The notes below the pieces were generated by a model, which had not been told where the DNA came from, searched no databases, and was given only the letters and a program-made list of their open reading frames with translations. DNA of 64,000 nucleotides from Flavobacteriales bacterium (GTDB taxonomy: Bacteria; Bacteroidota; Bacteroidia; Flavobacteriales_D; Sanyastnellaceae), in contig PKDZ01000073.1 in assembly GCA_002862785.1 (NCBI GenBank), positions 1-64,000 of the forward strand, read 5' to 3'. The position numbers and the translations under genes were made by a program. Below are positions 53,314-60,985 of this stretch, in pieces (positions within the stretch are counted from its first letter, which is position 1; each line of letters opens with the position of its first letter).

Positions 53314-54726
53314 ATGATGCGATTTGCTCCCGCTTTCCTGTTTCTCCTCCCGACGCTTCCGTCCCAAGCCCAGACCATCGTATGGGAGGACCCCATCGAG
53401 GTGGCGACCTCCGAGTTTGGGCTGAACAACCTCCGCATGGAACTCGATGCGACTGGGCTCCCCATCATCCTGCACGGCAAAACCGGATCGAGTGGCGGTT
53501 TGTACTGCACCCGGTCGAATGGCAACGGCTTCGACGCCCCCGTGCAGATCACACAGGAAACTGGGCTGTTCATCAACGACAGCGAAGGACCGCGGATGGC
53601 CGTTGACGGGGACCTGGTCGTCGTGGGCTATCAGATTTCGGGTCAATGGGCCCAAGGTGGTCGGACCGTCCTGTCCACGGACGGGGGAGAGACCTGGGGG
53701 GATCCCGTCGCCATTTCCCCCGGGGCCACGGAGGACCACTTCATGCCCACGCCCGCCTTCGACGCAGAAGGCCACCCGTGGGTGGCGGTGAAATGGGGGG
53801 ACAACCCCACCCTCGAAGGCATCCTGTCCTGGGATGAGGAAGCCGGAGCATACGGTGAAGCGGTGGATGGCGGCAGTGCCTTCCCCGGAGGCATCGCCTG
53901 CGAATGCTGTGCGTCCATGCCGTTTGAGCACGAGGGACGGCTGTACAATGCGGTCCGCATCAACGACAACAACACCCGGGACTTCCACCTCGCCCGGACG
54001 GATGAAAGCGGCGCCTGGACCGAAAGCCTCGACATCGACCCCACGAACTGGACCATCAACTCCTGCCCGGCTTCCGAGGCCGAAGTGGCCGTGTTGGGCG
54101 ACGGCACGCTCGCCTTCGTCTTCATGTCCGCCGCGGAGGGAGGCAGCCGCACGTATTGGAGCACGGTGGACCCTGAAACGTGGAGCCTGACCGGGTCGGA
54201 CCGCATTGCGCCGGATCTGGAATCCGTGGAGAACCACCCGTCCATTGCGGCTGACGAAGACCACTGCATCGGCGCTTGGGAGCGCAACGACGGCGGGTAT
54301 GACATCTGGGTCGGTCTGGGGCCCAACGACGAACAAGGACCAGCCAATTGGCACTGGACCCAGGACAACGTCACTGCTCCCCTGTCCGGACACAGTCGAA
54401 AGCCAGTCATCCGGGTCCAAGGCAACACCGTCCACCTGGTCTACCAGCGCCCTTCGGAAGGGCTCGTCCACTACCGGAGGGGCACAGTGGTCCCCGATTT
54501 CGTCAACGAGCTGGGGACGGAATTGTGGTCCTGCACTCCCTTCGAATACGGGTGGCGAATCGAAGGAAGTCCCCTTCCCTTCTCATGGAGTCTCCATGAT
54601 GCGTTGGGCCGCACCGCCCACACTGGGACCAGCCCAGATGGACGGGTTCCCGCCTCATTCCGAGGCGCGGGAATTCTGGACGTCCGGGTAAAGGGTCAGC
54701 GCCGCGCCTTCCGCGTTCAACGCTGA
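53314..54726 (+). CDS. Secreted Asp-box (sialidase-like propeller) protein
   Basis: 470 residues with a signal peptide (RFAPAFLFLLPTLPSQAQ). A six-bladed propeller is suggested by repeats such as VLSTDGGETWGDPVAI (an Asp box, SxDxGxxW), FDAEGHPWVAVKWGDN and PSIAADEDHCIGAWERNDGG. No sialidase catalytic set (Arg triad, Tyr-Glu pair) is evident, so enzyme activity is doubtful. The last 75 residues (SWSLHDALGRTAHTGTSPDG) resemble a T9SS-type sorting domain. It lies 7 nt after the M1 peptidase gene. Confidence 0.75.
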   Translation: MMRFAPAFLFLLPTLPSQAQTIVWEDPIEVATSEFGLNNLRMELDATGLPIILHGKTGSSGGLYCTRSNGNGFDAPVQITQETGLFINDSEGPRMAVDGDLVVVGYQISGQWAQGGRTVLSTDGGETWGDPVAISPGATEDHFMPTPAFDAEGHPWVAVKWGDNPTLEGILSWDEEAGAYGEAVDGGSAFPGGIACECCASMPFEHEGRLYNAVRINDNNTRDFHLARTDESGAWTESLDIDPTNWTINSCPASEAEVAVLGDGTLAFVFMSAAEGGSRTYWSTVDPETWSLTGSDRIAPDLESVENHPSIAADEDHCIGAWERNDGGYDIWVGLGPNDEQGPANWHWTQDNVTAPLSGHSRKPVIRVQGNTVHLVYQRPSEGLVHYRRGTVVPDFVNELGTELWSCTPFEYGWRIEGSPLPFSWSLHDALGRTAHTGTSPDGRVPASFRGAGILDVRVKGQRRAFRVQR

Positions 54727-54746
54727 CCCTTCCCGAATTTCAGGGC

Positions 54747-54845
54747 TCAGTCGAGCCAGGCGATGTCGCCTGTGGCCACGTCGTAGTCATTGACGTCGCC
54801 CACGAACGCAGGTCTTCACCTCCTCCGCGGAGAGTGCACCTCCCC
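54747..54845 (-). pseudogene. Possible 3' remnant of a degraded gene
   Basis: On the minus strand, one frame gives FVGDVNDYDVATGDIAWLD ending in TGA at 54747. A different frame just upstream gives GGALSAEEVKTC. Both look like real protein but are joined only through a frame change, with stops elsewhere. The codons are GC-biased like the genome. This could be a relic of a lost gene or chance. The rest of the gap 54727-54947 holds only the promoter of the next gene. Confidence 0.25.
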
Positions 54846-54919
54846 CTTCTTATGATCCAAGACCAACCCCATGAATTCATAAGATTCCCGAACCGGCATT
54901 GAGCATCGCACCTGTGATG

Positions 54920-54927
54920 TAGTTTCA
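54920..54927 (+). promoter_or_regulatory. Promoter of the NTF2-like gene
   Basis: TAGTTTCA (two changes from TAnnTTTG) with a TTG 18 nt upstream; the ATG at 54948 is 20 nt downstream. Confidence 0.4.
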
Positions 54928-54947
54928 GTGCTCAATCACAAAACATC

Positions 54948-55409
54948 ATGGTTACCAAAGAACAAATTCTGGCGGCTCAGGAAGAGTGGGGCGCCGGTGT
55001 GGTCAAAATTGGATTCCTCAAAGATTCGCGTTCGGAGTGTGAGGAGTTCACCAATGACTTCTTGGATAAATTGTACGCCTTCGATTTGGGGACAGTCTTG
55101 TTTAAGCCCACGAAGTGCGCGGTCGAGCAGTTCCGCGCATCCAAAGCGGAAGCCACGTCCTACTTCATCGCAGGCGAAGGCCGCGCGTGCTCTGAGGACG
55201 GCGGATTCGCCATCAATCCTTGGACCAAGGTGAGGTTCGAAAACACCGGATTCATCACGGAGGAGAACCGGGCCATTGCCATGGGCAACTACTTCTTTAC
55301 GGACTTGAACGGAAATGAGGCCAAGGTCGAATTCACATTTGGCTACACGGCGAAGGACGGAAAATTGAAAATTGACCTTCACCACTCCTCCTTCCCTTAC
55401 AATCCGTAA
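54948..55409 (+). CDS. Small NTF2/SnoaL-like protein of unknown function
   Basis: 153 residues. The pattern of an N-terminal helix (EEWGAGVVKIGFLKDSRSE), LYAFDLGTVLFKPTKCAV, a middle loop (ATSYFIAGEGRACSEDGGF) and C-terminal strands (VEFTFGYTAKDGKLKIDLHH) fits the cone-shaped NTF2/SnoaL fold. A catalytic role is not clear; HHSSFPY near the end is striking. The coding DNA is less GC-rich than its neighbours and uses AT-ending codons, suggesting high expression or transfer. A strong terminator follows, so it is a single-gene unit. Confidence 0.72.
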   Translation: MVTKEQILAAQEEWGAGVVKIGFLKDSRSECEEFTNDFLDKLYAFDLGTVLFKPTKCAVEQFRASKAEATSYFIAGEGRACSEDGGFAINPWTKVRFENTGFITEENRAIAMGNYFFTDLNGNEAKVEFTFGYTAKDGKLKIDLHHSSFPYNP

Positions 55410-55448
55410 CAGAAAAGGACACCACCCGGATCCAGTCCGGACGGACAA

Positions 55449-55475
55449 GGGGCGGCAATAGCTGCCCCTTTTTTT
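55449..55475 (+). terminator. Intrinsic terminator after the NTF2-like gene
   Basis: GGGGCGGC (55449-55456), loop AATA, GCTGCCCC (55461-55468), then seven T. Confidence 0.93.
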
Positions 55476-55529
55476 GCCCTCTTATCACAAGAAAAGGAAA
55501 ACCCGATGTTTCCGTGACGGTTGATGACC

Positions 55530-55553
55530 AATGTCTGGGCAGACCATGACATT
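55530..55553. promoter_or_regulatory. Nested palindromes upstream of the nitric oxide synthase gene
   Basis: GTCTG GG CAGAC (55533-55544) is a perfect palindrome. AATGTC (55530-55535) and GACATT (55548-55553) form a second inverted repeat around it. They lie 55-78 nt before the start codon, in AT-richer DNA, and could be an operator. A TATTTTAG element at 55579-55586 is a possible -7 box. Confidence 0.4.
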
Positions 55554-55607
55554 CGTCAGTACCAGATGAAAACTCCTCTGTATTTTAGAAATGTTGTTTT
55601 CTTGACC

Positions 55608-56876
55608 GTGGCCCATTTCGCAACCCCCAAAATTGCCGAGCAGCGCCAGTTGCTCCTCGCAGACGCCTCCTCGTTCTTGAGGTTGATGGAGTCCGACGCG
55701 CAATGCGGGAAACTGGATATCGACTGGGCAGATCGCCTCTCCAACATCGAGTCCCAGATCCGGGAAACCGGGACCTACCTCCACACCGCGGAGGAGCTGG
55801 AGTTCGGGGCTCGACTCGCCTGGAAGAACAGCAACCGCTGCATTGGCCGCCACATGTGGCGCTCGCTTCACGTCATCGACCAACGCGACACCCGGGACCT
55901 CGACGGCGTCGTCTCTTCCATGGGCGACCACTTGGAGAGGGCCTGGAATGACGGTCGCATCCAAAGCGTCATCACGGTCTTCGCCCCCCGCCATCCTGAG
56001 CATCCTGAGCGCCCGGACGCCGTCCGGTTCGCCAACCATCAGCTCACCCGGTATGCCGGCTTCGACCAACCCTCTGGCCATCCCCTCGGCGATCCGGCTT
56101 CCCGAGACCTGACCCGGGATTTAATGGCGCAAGGCTGGACACCGAAGGAAAAGACCCGCTTTACCCCATTGCCCTGGAGCATCTGGCTCAACGACCAGCG
56201 TCAACCTCCCATTGACGCCTATGCCGAGCATCCGGACTGGCTCCACGAGGTGGAGATGACCCACCCTGACAACGCCGCCTTCACCGACCTCGGCCTAAAG
56301 TGGTACGCCTTGCCCGCCATCAGCGAGATGGCACTGGTCATCGGTGGCATCGTGTACCCTTGCGCCCCCTTCAATGGATGGTACATGGGCACGGAAATCG
56401 GGGCACGGAACTTTGGGGACGCGGACCGTTACGACATGCTGCCCGAGGTGGCCCGGCTGTTTGGGCTGGACACTGCCTCCGAGCGCCAGCTCTGGCGGGA
56501 TCGGGCGCTGGTGGAATTGAACCGGGCCGTTCTACATAGCTTCGACCTCGCCGGCGTCCAGATTGGCGACCACCATGAATTGAGCCGCCAATTCGACCGG
56601 TTCTGCAGAGCCGAGGAGCGCAACCAGCGGGACGTGACCGGCGACTGGAGCTGGCTCGCCCCGCCCATTTCGGCCTCCGCGACCCCCCAGTTCCACAAGC
56701 GGTTCGATGAGCGGGTCATTCCCCACACCAATTACTTCTACCAAAGCCCGGTGGAAGTGGACGTCGAAGTGCGGAAATCCGGCCGGTCCAACCCCAGCAT
56801 GCCCCATCCGGACCCGTATCACTTGGGGCACGCGCACGCCACGCCGCGCTGCCCCTACGGCTTCGACCGGAAGTAA
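55608..56876 (+). CDS. nos: Nitric oxide synthase oxygenase (bacterial type, no reductase domain)
   Basis: 422 residues from GTG 55608. The haem thiolate Cys78 is in AWKNSNRCIGR. The arginine-binding Glu263 lies in NGWYMGTEIGARNFGDADRY, and the C-terminal WSWLAPPISASATPQFHKRF region supplies pterin and dimer contacts. It should convert L-arginine to citrulline and NO, or a related nitrogen oxide, with electrons from a separate reductase. A 37-residue tail after FYQSPVEVDVEV is rich in His and Cys (HPDPYHLGHAHATPRC) and is not part of the minimal family. The frame is open to ATG 55566 and 55524, but codons there are AT-rich and atypical, so they probably form the 5' leader. Confidence 0.93.
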   Translation: MAHFATPKIAEQRQLLLADASSFLRLMESDAQCGKLDIDWADRLSNIESQIRETGTYLHTAEELEFGARLAWKNSNRCIGRHMWRSLHVIDQRDTRDLDGVVSSMGDHLERAWNDGRIQSVITVFAPRHPEHPERPDAVRFANHQLTRYAGFDQPSGHPLGDPASRDLTRDLMAQGWTPKEKTRFTPLPWSIWLNDQRQPPIDAYAEHPDWLHEVEMTHPDNAAFTDLGLKWYALPAISEMALVIGGIVYPCAPFNGWYMGTEIGARNFGDADRYDMLPEVARLFGLDTASERQLWRDRALVELNRAVLHSFDLAGVQIGDHHELSRQFDRFCRAEERNQRDVTGDWSWLAPPISASATPQFHKRFDERVIPHTNYFYQSPVEVDVEVRKSGRSNPSMPHPDPYHLGHAHATPRCPYGFDRK

Positions 56877-56888
56877 ACGGGCAGTTCC

Positions 56889-57305
56889 CTACTCTTTTCG
56901 CCAGAGACAGCGCCGAACTCCGCTGCCGCACCGTTCTGTGATGCGGTCGCCCTTGACGTTGTACTTCGTGAACACCACATCGCCGATGAGGTCGGCGTGA
57001 AAGGCGCCCGCGCTGTCAGGATAGAGGACAAGGCTGGCCTGGGTCGTGTCGATGGCCTCGAACCGGTAGGTCCCGCCATGCCCTTGACCGGCTGCGAAAT
57101 CAAACCGGTATCGGGGCTCCTCATCGGGCGAGAACGCCTCGAGAAACGCCATGCGCTCGGGCCCATTCAACGGGCATTCGCCACAGCCCACCTCGTCGTC
57201 CAGCGCATACTTACCCACGATGCGGACATCAATGGGGTCGCACCCAGTCAGGAGCACCACCAACGTGAGGCCAACACCCGCCAAACAGGACCACTCCTTC
57301 TTCAT
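56889..57305 (-). CDS. Small lipoprotein of unknown function
   Basis: 138 residues with a lipoprotein signal (LAGVGLTLVVLLTGC). The mature protein has a CGECPL pair, YRFDFAAGQGHGGTYRFEAI strands and a Cys-containing tail (ERCGSGVRRCLW), suggesting a small lipocalin-like or sandwich fold. No family is recognised. It starts 7 nt after the hydrolase stop, so they are co-transcribed. Confidence 0.75.
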   Translation of the reverse strand: MKKEWSCLAGVGLTLVVLLTGCDPIDVRIVGKYALDDEVGCGECPLNGPERMAFLEAFSPDEEPRYRFDFAAGQGHGGTYRFEAIDTTQASLVLYPDSAGAFHADLIGDVVFTKYNVKGDRITERCGSGVRRCLWRKE

Positions 57306-57312
57306 GGGAACA

Positions 57313-58248
57313 TCAGAGGTCATGGTGATCGCCGAACCGGGCCACATGGCATCCGGCATCGAGCACACGCCGGGTGGCCTCCGAGGCGGGATCGAGCAGC
57401 CGGTTGGTGTGGTTGAGATGAGTGAAGTGGACCTTGTCCCGCTCGGCTGCGGGCCACGACGCCATGAGGGCCAAGCTTTCGACGATGAACGGATGTGGGA
57501 TCTCCGCCATGTCCCGGTGGCCGAGTTCGGCACCGTCAAAGAAGGTGCCGTCGAGGAAGGCGATGTCCACGGCGGCCACCTCGGCCTCGAGGCTCCGCTC
57601 CCACTTGGACCACTTGTCGATGTCGGGGATGAACAAGGCCGTCCGGTTCGGGCCCTGGATGCGATAGCCGACCGTCTCGGAAAACTCATCGCGGTGCGGC
57701 ACCCGGATCGGCGTCACGGCCACTCGCTGGCCCGCCTGCACTGTCTGGTCCTTCTCAAGGGGCTGGATGTCGATGTTGTTCAGGTCCACGAGCTGACTCC
57801 AGGGCCCGTTGGTCCTCAGGAATTCGGCCATCTGCGGCATGGCGTACACCGGCACGCCATCTGCCCCGAGGGATTCGCGGCCAAGCGAGCCGAGCCCGGC
57901 GTAATGCCCCCAGTGGGCGTGAGTCAGGAAAATGCCGTCGGGCATGCCGCCGTGGGCGCCCTCCTCCTCGGCCAGCAAAAAGGTCTGGCGCGGCAGGTCG
58001 GGCGTGGCCTCGAACAAGAACTGCTCGCCGGACTCCGCATCGACCAGGCCCAGCGCCACCACGTGGTGGTTCGAAGCCGGCCTCAAGAAGAGGTTGCGGC
58101 AATCCTCCCGCGTGCACCCGATGTGCGGATAGCCTCCATCCTGCGCATTGCCCAGCACCACCAGCGTCACCTCACCGCCCCCATCCTGCGCGAGGACGTC
58201 GCAAAGAGCCAGACTCAGAGACAACAACAATAGAAGCAAGCAGCGCAC
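57313..58248 (-). CDS. Secreted PqqB-like MBL-fold hydrolase
   Basis: 311 residues from GTG 58248 with a signal peptide (LLLLLLSLSLALCDVLAQD). VLGNAQDGGYPHIGC with two nearby Cys, LTHAHWGHYAGL, VPHRDEFSETVGYRIQGP and HFTHLNHTNRLLD are the PqqB-related signature. The usual HxHxDH zinc motif reads HAHWGH, with Gly in place of Asp, as I recall for this secreted Bacteroidota subgroup. No other PQQ genes are present, so a role in PQQ synthesis is unlikely. A TAAATTGA element ends 4 nt before the GTG. Confidence 0.85.
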   Translation of the reverse strand: MRCLLLLLLSLSLALCDVLAQDGGGEVTLVVLGNAQDGGYPHIGCTREDCRNLFLRPASNHHVVALGLVDAESGEQFLFEATPDLPRQTFLLAEEEGAHGGMPDGIFLTHAHWGHYAGLGSLGRESLGADGVPVYAMPQMAEFLRTNGPWSQLVDLNNIDIQPLEKDQTVQAGQRVAVTPIRVPHRDEFSETVGYRIQGPNRTALFIPDIDKWSKWERSLEAEVAAVDIAFLDGTFFDGAELGHRDMAEIPHPFIVESLALMASWPAAERDKVHFTHLNHTNRLLDPASEATRRVLDAGCHVARFGDHHDL

Positions 58249-58267
58249 GGGGTCAATTTAGACCATG

Positions 58268-58297
58268 AAAAAGGCCCGCGGTGATGCGGGCCTTTTT
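58268..58297. terminator. Bidirectional intrinsic terminator downstream of tRNA-Arg
   Basis: AAAAA, GGCCCGC (58273-58279), loop GGTGAT, GCGGGCC (58286-58292), TTTTT. On the minus strand it ends the tRNA transcript, 23 nt after the tRNA-Arg 3' end. Confidence 0.9.
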
Positions 58298-58319
58298 GTG
58301 TGAATCGGAATGAGTCCGG

Positions 58320-58394
58320 TGGTAGCTCCGACAGGAATCGAACCTGTATCTAGGGTACCGGAAACCCTCATTCTATCCATTGAACTACGGAGCC
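58320..58394 (-). tRNA. tRNA-Arg (anticodon CCG)
   Basis: Cloverleaf with acceptor GGCTCCG/CGGAGCT, a D-arm (TTCAATGGATAGAA), anticodon stem AGGGT/ACCCT around TTCCGGT and T-loop GGTTCGATTCC. CCA is encoded at the 3' end. It reads CGG codons. A strong terminator hairpin lies 4 nt upstream. Confidence 0.95.
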
Positions 58395-58398
58395 GTAG

Positions 58399-58427
58399 AA
58401 AAAAACGGTGCGCGGGGAGCGCACCGT
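58399..58427 (-). terminator. Strong terminator-like hairpin between tRNA-Ala and tRNA-Arg
   Basis: On the minus strand ACGGTGCGC (58427-58419), loop TCCCC and GCGCACCGT (58413-58405) form a perfect 9-bp stem, followed by seven T. It sits 11 nt after tRNA-Ala and only 4 nt before tRNA-Arg. Confidence 0.8.
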
Positions 58428-58438
58428 CCGGTTGGTTG

Positions 58439-58512
<74 letters not shown>

Positions 58513-58548
58513 TCCACAAGGTGGTTTGCTTCCCGTTGGAAGCGAGGG

Positions 58549-58578
58549 CAAATATAGGTGCTCCTATGATTCGCCCAA
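58549..58578 (-). promoter_or_regulatory. Consensus promoter of the tRNA unit
   Basis: TTG (58578-58576), 19 nt, then TATATTTG (58556-58549), an exact -7 match. It lies 37 nt before tRNA-Ala and is the best -33/-7 pair in the window. Confidence 0.8.
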
Positions 58579-58584
58579 CGTTTT

Positions 58585-60135
58585 TCAAGGAGCCACCCAC
58601 AGGCGGCGGCGCAGGGTGTGGCCGCGCCCATCCGACTCCACCACGATGCGCCACCCTTCGGCGCCCGTGCAGGTCCAGCGGCCGCCGTGGCCCAAGGCGC
58701 TGAGGCGGCCGGACGCATCGAAGATGGCCCACCTTGTTTCCGGGGCGAACGGCCATCGGTCGCCATGCCGCAGGGTGACGATGGGCGTGGGATCGGTTGT
58801 GTGGTCGTTCGGGGTTCCGAACCCGACGAACGCCGCGTCGGGCAAGACGGCTTGGACAGCCGTGGTCTCAAATCCGTTCTGGAGCTGGGGGGTGGAAATG
58901 CGGAACAGGGCGGCGTCCAGACTGCCGTTGTCAGGGCCGAGTTCCGTCCAGCTGTTGCTGGATCCGGCCAGAAGCAGTCGACCCTCGTGGTCAAGGGCCA
59001 TGGCGTGGAGGTCCTCCTCCCCTGTCCCGCCAAAGGCGAACTGACCGAACCAAGCGCCCGTCTCACCGAACCTTGTCTGGACGAGAATGCCGGAACCACC
59101 GGCTCCGGCTTCCGTGGTGCGGGCAGCGCACTGGACCACATCGCCCATCCAATGCAAGGCGCGCGCCGGCCGGTCCGATCCGGAGACGGTCTCCTGGATC
59201 CAGGACTGACCCCAGAGGCTCGGGTCGGCCGGATCCGCTGAAGGGTTGAGGCGGCCATAGACGGCGTCGAGGGTGCCGTCCGTGGACTGGAGGGTGCCGG
59301 ACCAGGCCACGCCTTGAGGGCCGGCGGTGAGGCTGACGATGGCGAGGTCGGGGTCGGCGATCGGGGCCTTCGCCACCAAGGTCGGGTTGCCGCTGATGAC
59401 GGCCACCATCAGGATGGTGGAGGGCGCTGCAGGATCCGGACCGTGAGCCGCGATGTAGAGTGTGTCGGCGTGCCAATCGGCCGCGACCGGGGTGTGGCCT
59501 TCCGCCCCATCGAGCCAGGCCAGCGTGGGGCTGGACTCTGTCTGGCCGTCCCAAATTCCGAGGCGGACGCCGCCATTGCCCCCGGGCACCACCGTCGGGG
59601 CCTCGCTGCCGACCCAGATGAATCCGCTGCCCGCCGGAACGAGGGCGGTGGATGTGATGACGCCCCCGGTTGACCAGCTGTGGCGGGCGAGGATGCCGTC
59701 CTCCGGATGCACGCCCATCAACGTGGATTGCCATTGGCCCTCCACCGGAGCATCGTAGAGGACCCAGGCCGTCGCGGAATCCGCTGGGCTGCGGACCACA
59801 TCGCGCACCGCAAGCGTCGAGGGCGCCTCCAGGGGGGCGTCCGGCGAGCCAACGAAGGCGAAGGACCAAGACCAGTTGAGGGCCGTGTCGAACGCGGTGA
59901 CAAAGCCCTTGAGGCCCGTCGGTCCGCCCGGGGCCCAAACGGCCTGGCCCTCGGCCATGACGATGTCGCTGGTGGTCTCTCCGGCCAACAGGATGCCTTG
60001 CCCATCAGCCCAGACGGCCGTGGCCTCATCCTGGCCCTCCGCTCCGAACAGCCGCACGTCCACCGTTCCCGGCCCCTGGGCCGAGCCGGTCAGGACCGGC
60101 CACAGCATGAGCGGGAGGAGGAGCGATCGGCGCAT
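58585..60135 (-). CDS. Secreted propeller-like protein of unknown function
   Basis: 516 residues with a signal peptide (LLLPLMLWPVLTGSAQG). Repeats such as AVWADGQGILLAGETTSDIV, GFIWVGSEAPTVVPG and HAMALDHEGRLLLAGSSNSW resemble the SBBP/quinoprotein-like propellers found in Bacteroidota exported proteins. The C-terminal 60 residues (RWAIFDASGRLSALGHGGRW) look like a divergent T9SS-type sorting domain. Its ATG overlaps the kdsA stop (TGATG), although the functions seem unrelated. Confidence 0.75.
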   Translation of the reverse strand: MRRSLLLPLMLWPVLTGSAQGPGTVDVRLFGAEGQDEATAVWADGQGILLAGETTSDIVMAEGQAVWAPGGPTGLKGFVTAFDTALNWSWSFAFVGSPDAPLEAPSTLAVRDVVRSPADSATAWVLYDAPVEGQWQSTLMGVHPEDGILARHSWSTGGVITSTALVPAGSGFIWVGSEAPTVVPGGNGGVRLGIWDGQTESSPTLAWLDGAEGHTPVAADWHADTLYIAAHGPDPAAPSTILMVAVISGNPTLVAKAPIADPDLAIVSLTAGPQGVAWSGTLQSTDGTLDAVYGRLNPSADPADPSLWGQSWIQETVSGSDRPARALHWMGDVVQCAARTTEAGAGGSGILVQTRFGETGAWFGQFAFGGTGEEDLHAMALDHEGRLLLAGSSNSWTELGPDNGSLDAALFRISTPQLQNGFETTAVQAVLPDAAFVGFGTPNDHTTDPTPIVTLRHGDRWPFAPETRWAIFDASGRLSALGHGGRWTCTGAEGWRIVVESDGRGHTLRRRLWVAP

Positions 60136-60965
60136 CAGGCGATGGCGTCGAGGTAGGCGGACCGCATGACCTTCATCTGGCGGGCCAGGTGGGCGAAACG
60201 GTCGAGGGACAGCATGTTGGCCCCGTCGCTCTTAGCGTTGGCCGGATCGGGGTGGGTCTCGATGAAGACCCCGTCTGCGCCGGCGGCCACGGCCGTTCGA
60301 GCCATGTGGGCGATGAGTTCGGGGCGGCCACCGGTCACACCGGAGGCTTGGTTGGGTTGCTGCAGGCTGTGCGTCAGGTCCATGATGGTCGGGGCAAACG
60401 ACCGCATGGCGGCCAGCCCCCGGAAGTCGACCACGAGGTCCTGATAGCCAAAGGTGGTGCCGCGCTCCGTGACCCACGCCTTGCCGTTGCCGCTGTCGTG
60501 CACCTTGGTGACGGCGTGCTGCATGGACTCTGCACTGAGGAACTGGCCCTTTTTGACGTTGACCACCTTGCCGGTCTCCGCCGCGGCGACGACCAGATCG
60601 GTCTGGCGGCAGAGGAAGGCGGGGATCTGCAGGACGTCCACATGGGACGCGGCGAGGGCACACTCTTCGGCGGTGTGGACATCCGTGGTGACGGGGAGCC
60701 CGAATCGCTCGCGGACAGCGGCCAGGATGCCGAGGGCCTTCTCGTCGCCGATGCCGGTGAAGCTGTCGATGCGGGAGCGGTTGGCCTTGCGGTAGCTGCC
60801 CTTGAAAATCAGCGGAAGGTCAATTGCGGCGCAGGTCTCCGCGAGGTGTTCCGCGATGCGGAAGGCCATGTCCTCCCCTTCGATGGCGCAGGGCCCAGCG
60901 ATGATCTGGAGGCGGTCTCCGGCCGTCCAGCCGGTTTCAGGCGCATGGGGTGTGAGGGCAGGCAT
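60135..60965 (-). CDS. kdsA: 3-deoxy-8-phosphooctulonate (KDO-8-P) synthase
   Basis: 276 residues. IIAGPCAIEGEDMAFRIAEH, PLIFKGSYRKANRSRIDSF, TTDVHTAEEC, QIPAFLCRQTDLVVAA and FIETHPDPANAKSDGANML cover the phosphoenolpyruvate and arabinose-5-phosphate sites. It condenses PEP with arabinose-5-P to give KDO-8-P, committing carbon to the lipopolysaccharide core. ATG 60965 is chosen; a GACCTTCG -7-like element ends 4 nt upstream. Confidence 0.95.
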   Translation of the reverse strand: MPALTPHAPETGWTAGDRLQIIAGPCAIEGEDMAFRIAEHLAETCAAIDLPLIFKGSYRKANRSRIDSFTGIGDEKALGILAAVRERFGLPVTTDVHTAEECALAASHVDVLQIPAFLCRQTDLVVAAAETGKVVNVKKGQFLSAESMQHAVTKVHDSGNGKAWVTERGTTFGYQDLVVDFRGLAAMRSFAPTIMDLTHSLQQPNQASGVTGGRPELIAHMARTAVAAGADGVFIETHPDPANAKSDGANMLSLDRFAHLARQMKVMRSAYLDAIA

Positions 60966-60985
60966 GGCGCGAAGGTCGTGAAGGC

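Noticed and set aside
53314-54726. Naming the Asp-box protein a sialidase
   Set aside because: Only one Asp box is clear and the catalytic residues are not seen.
55524-55607. ATG 55524 or 55566 as NOS start
   Set aside because: Codons there are AT-rich and unlike the gene body, the segment holds an operator-like palindrome and a -7-like box, and homology begins after GTG 55608. The evidence is not conclusive.
57313-58248. Assignment of pqqB and a PQQ pathway
   Set aside because: The protein has a signal peptide and HAHWGH in place of HxHxDH, and no other pqq gene is present.
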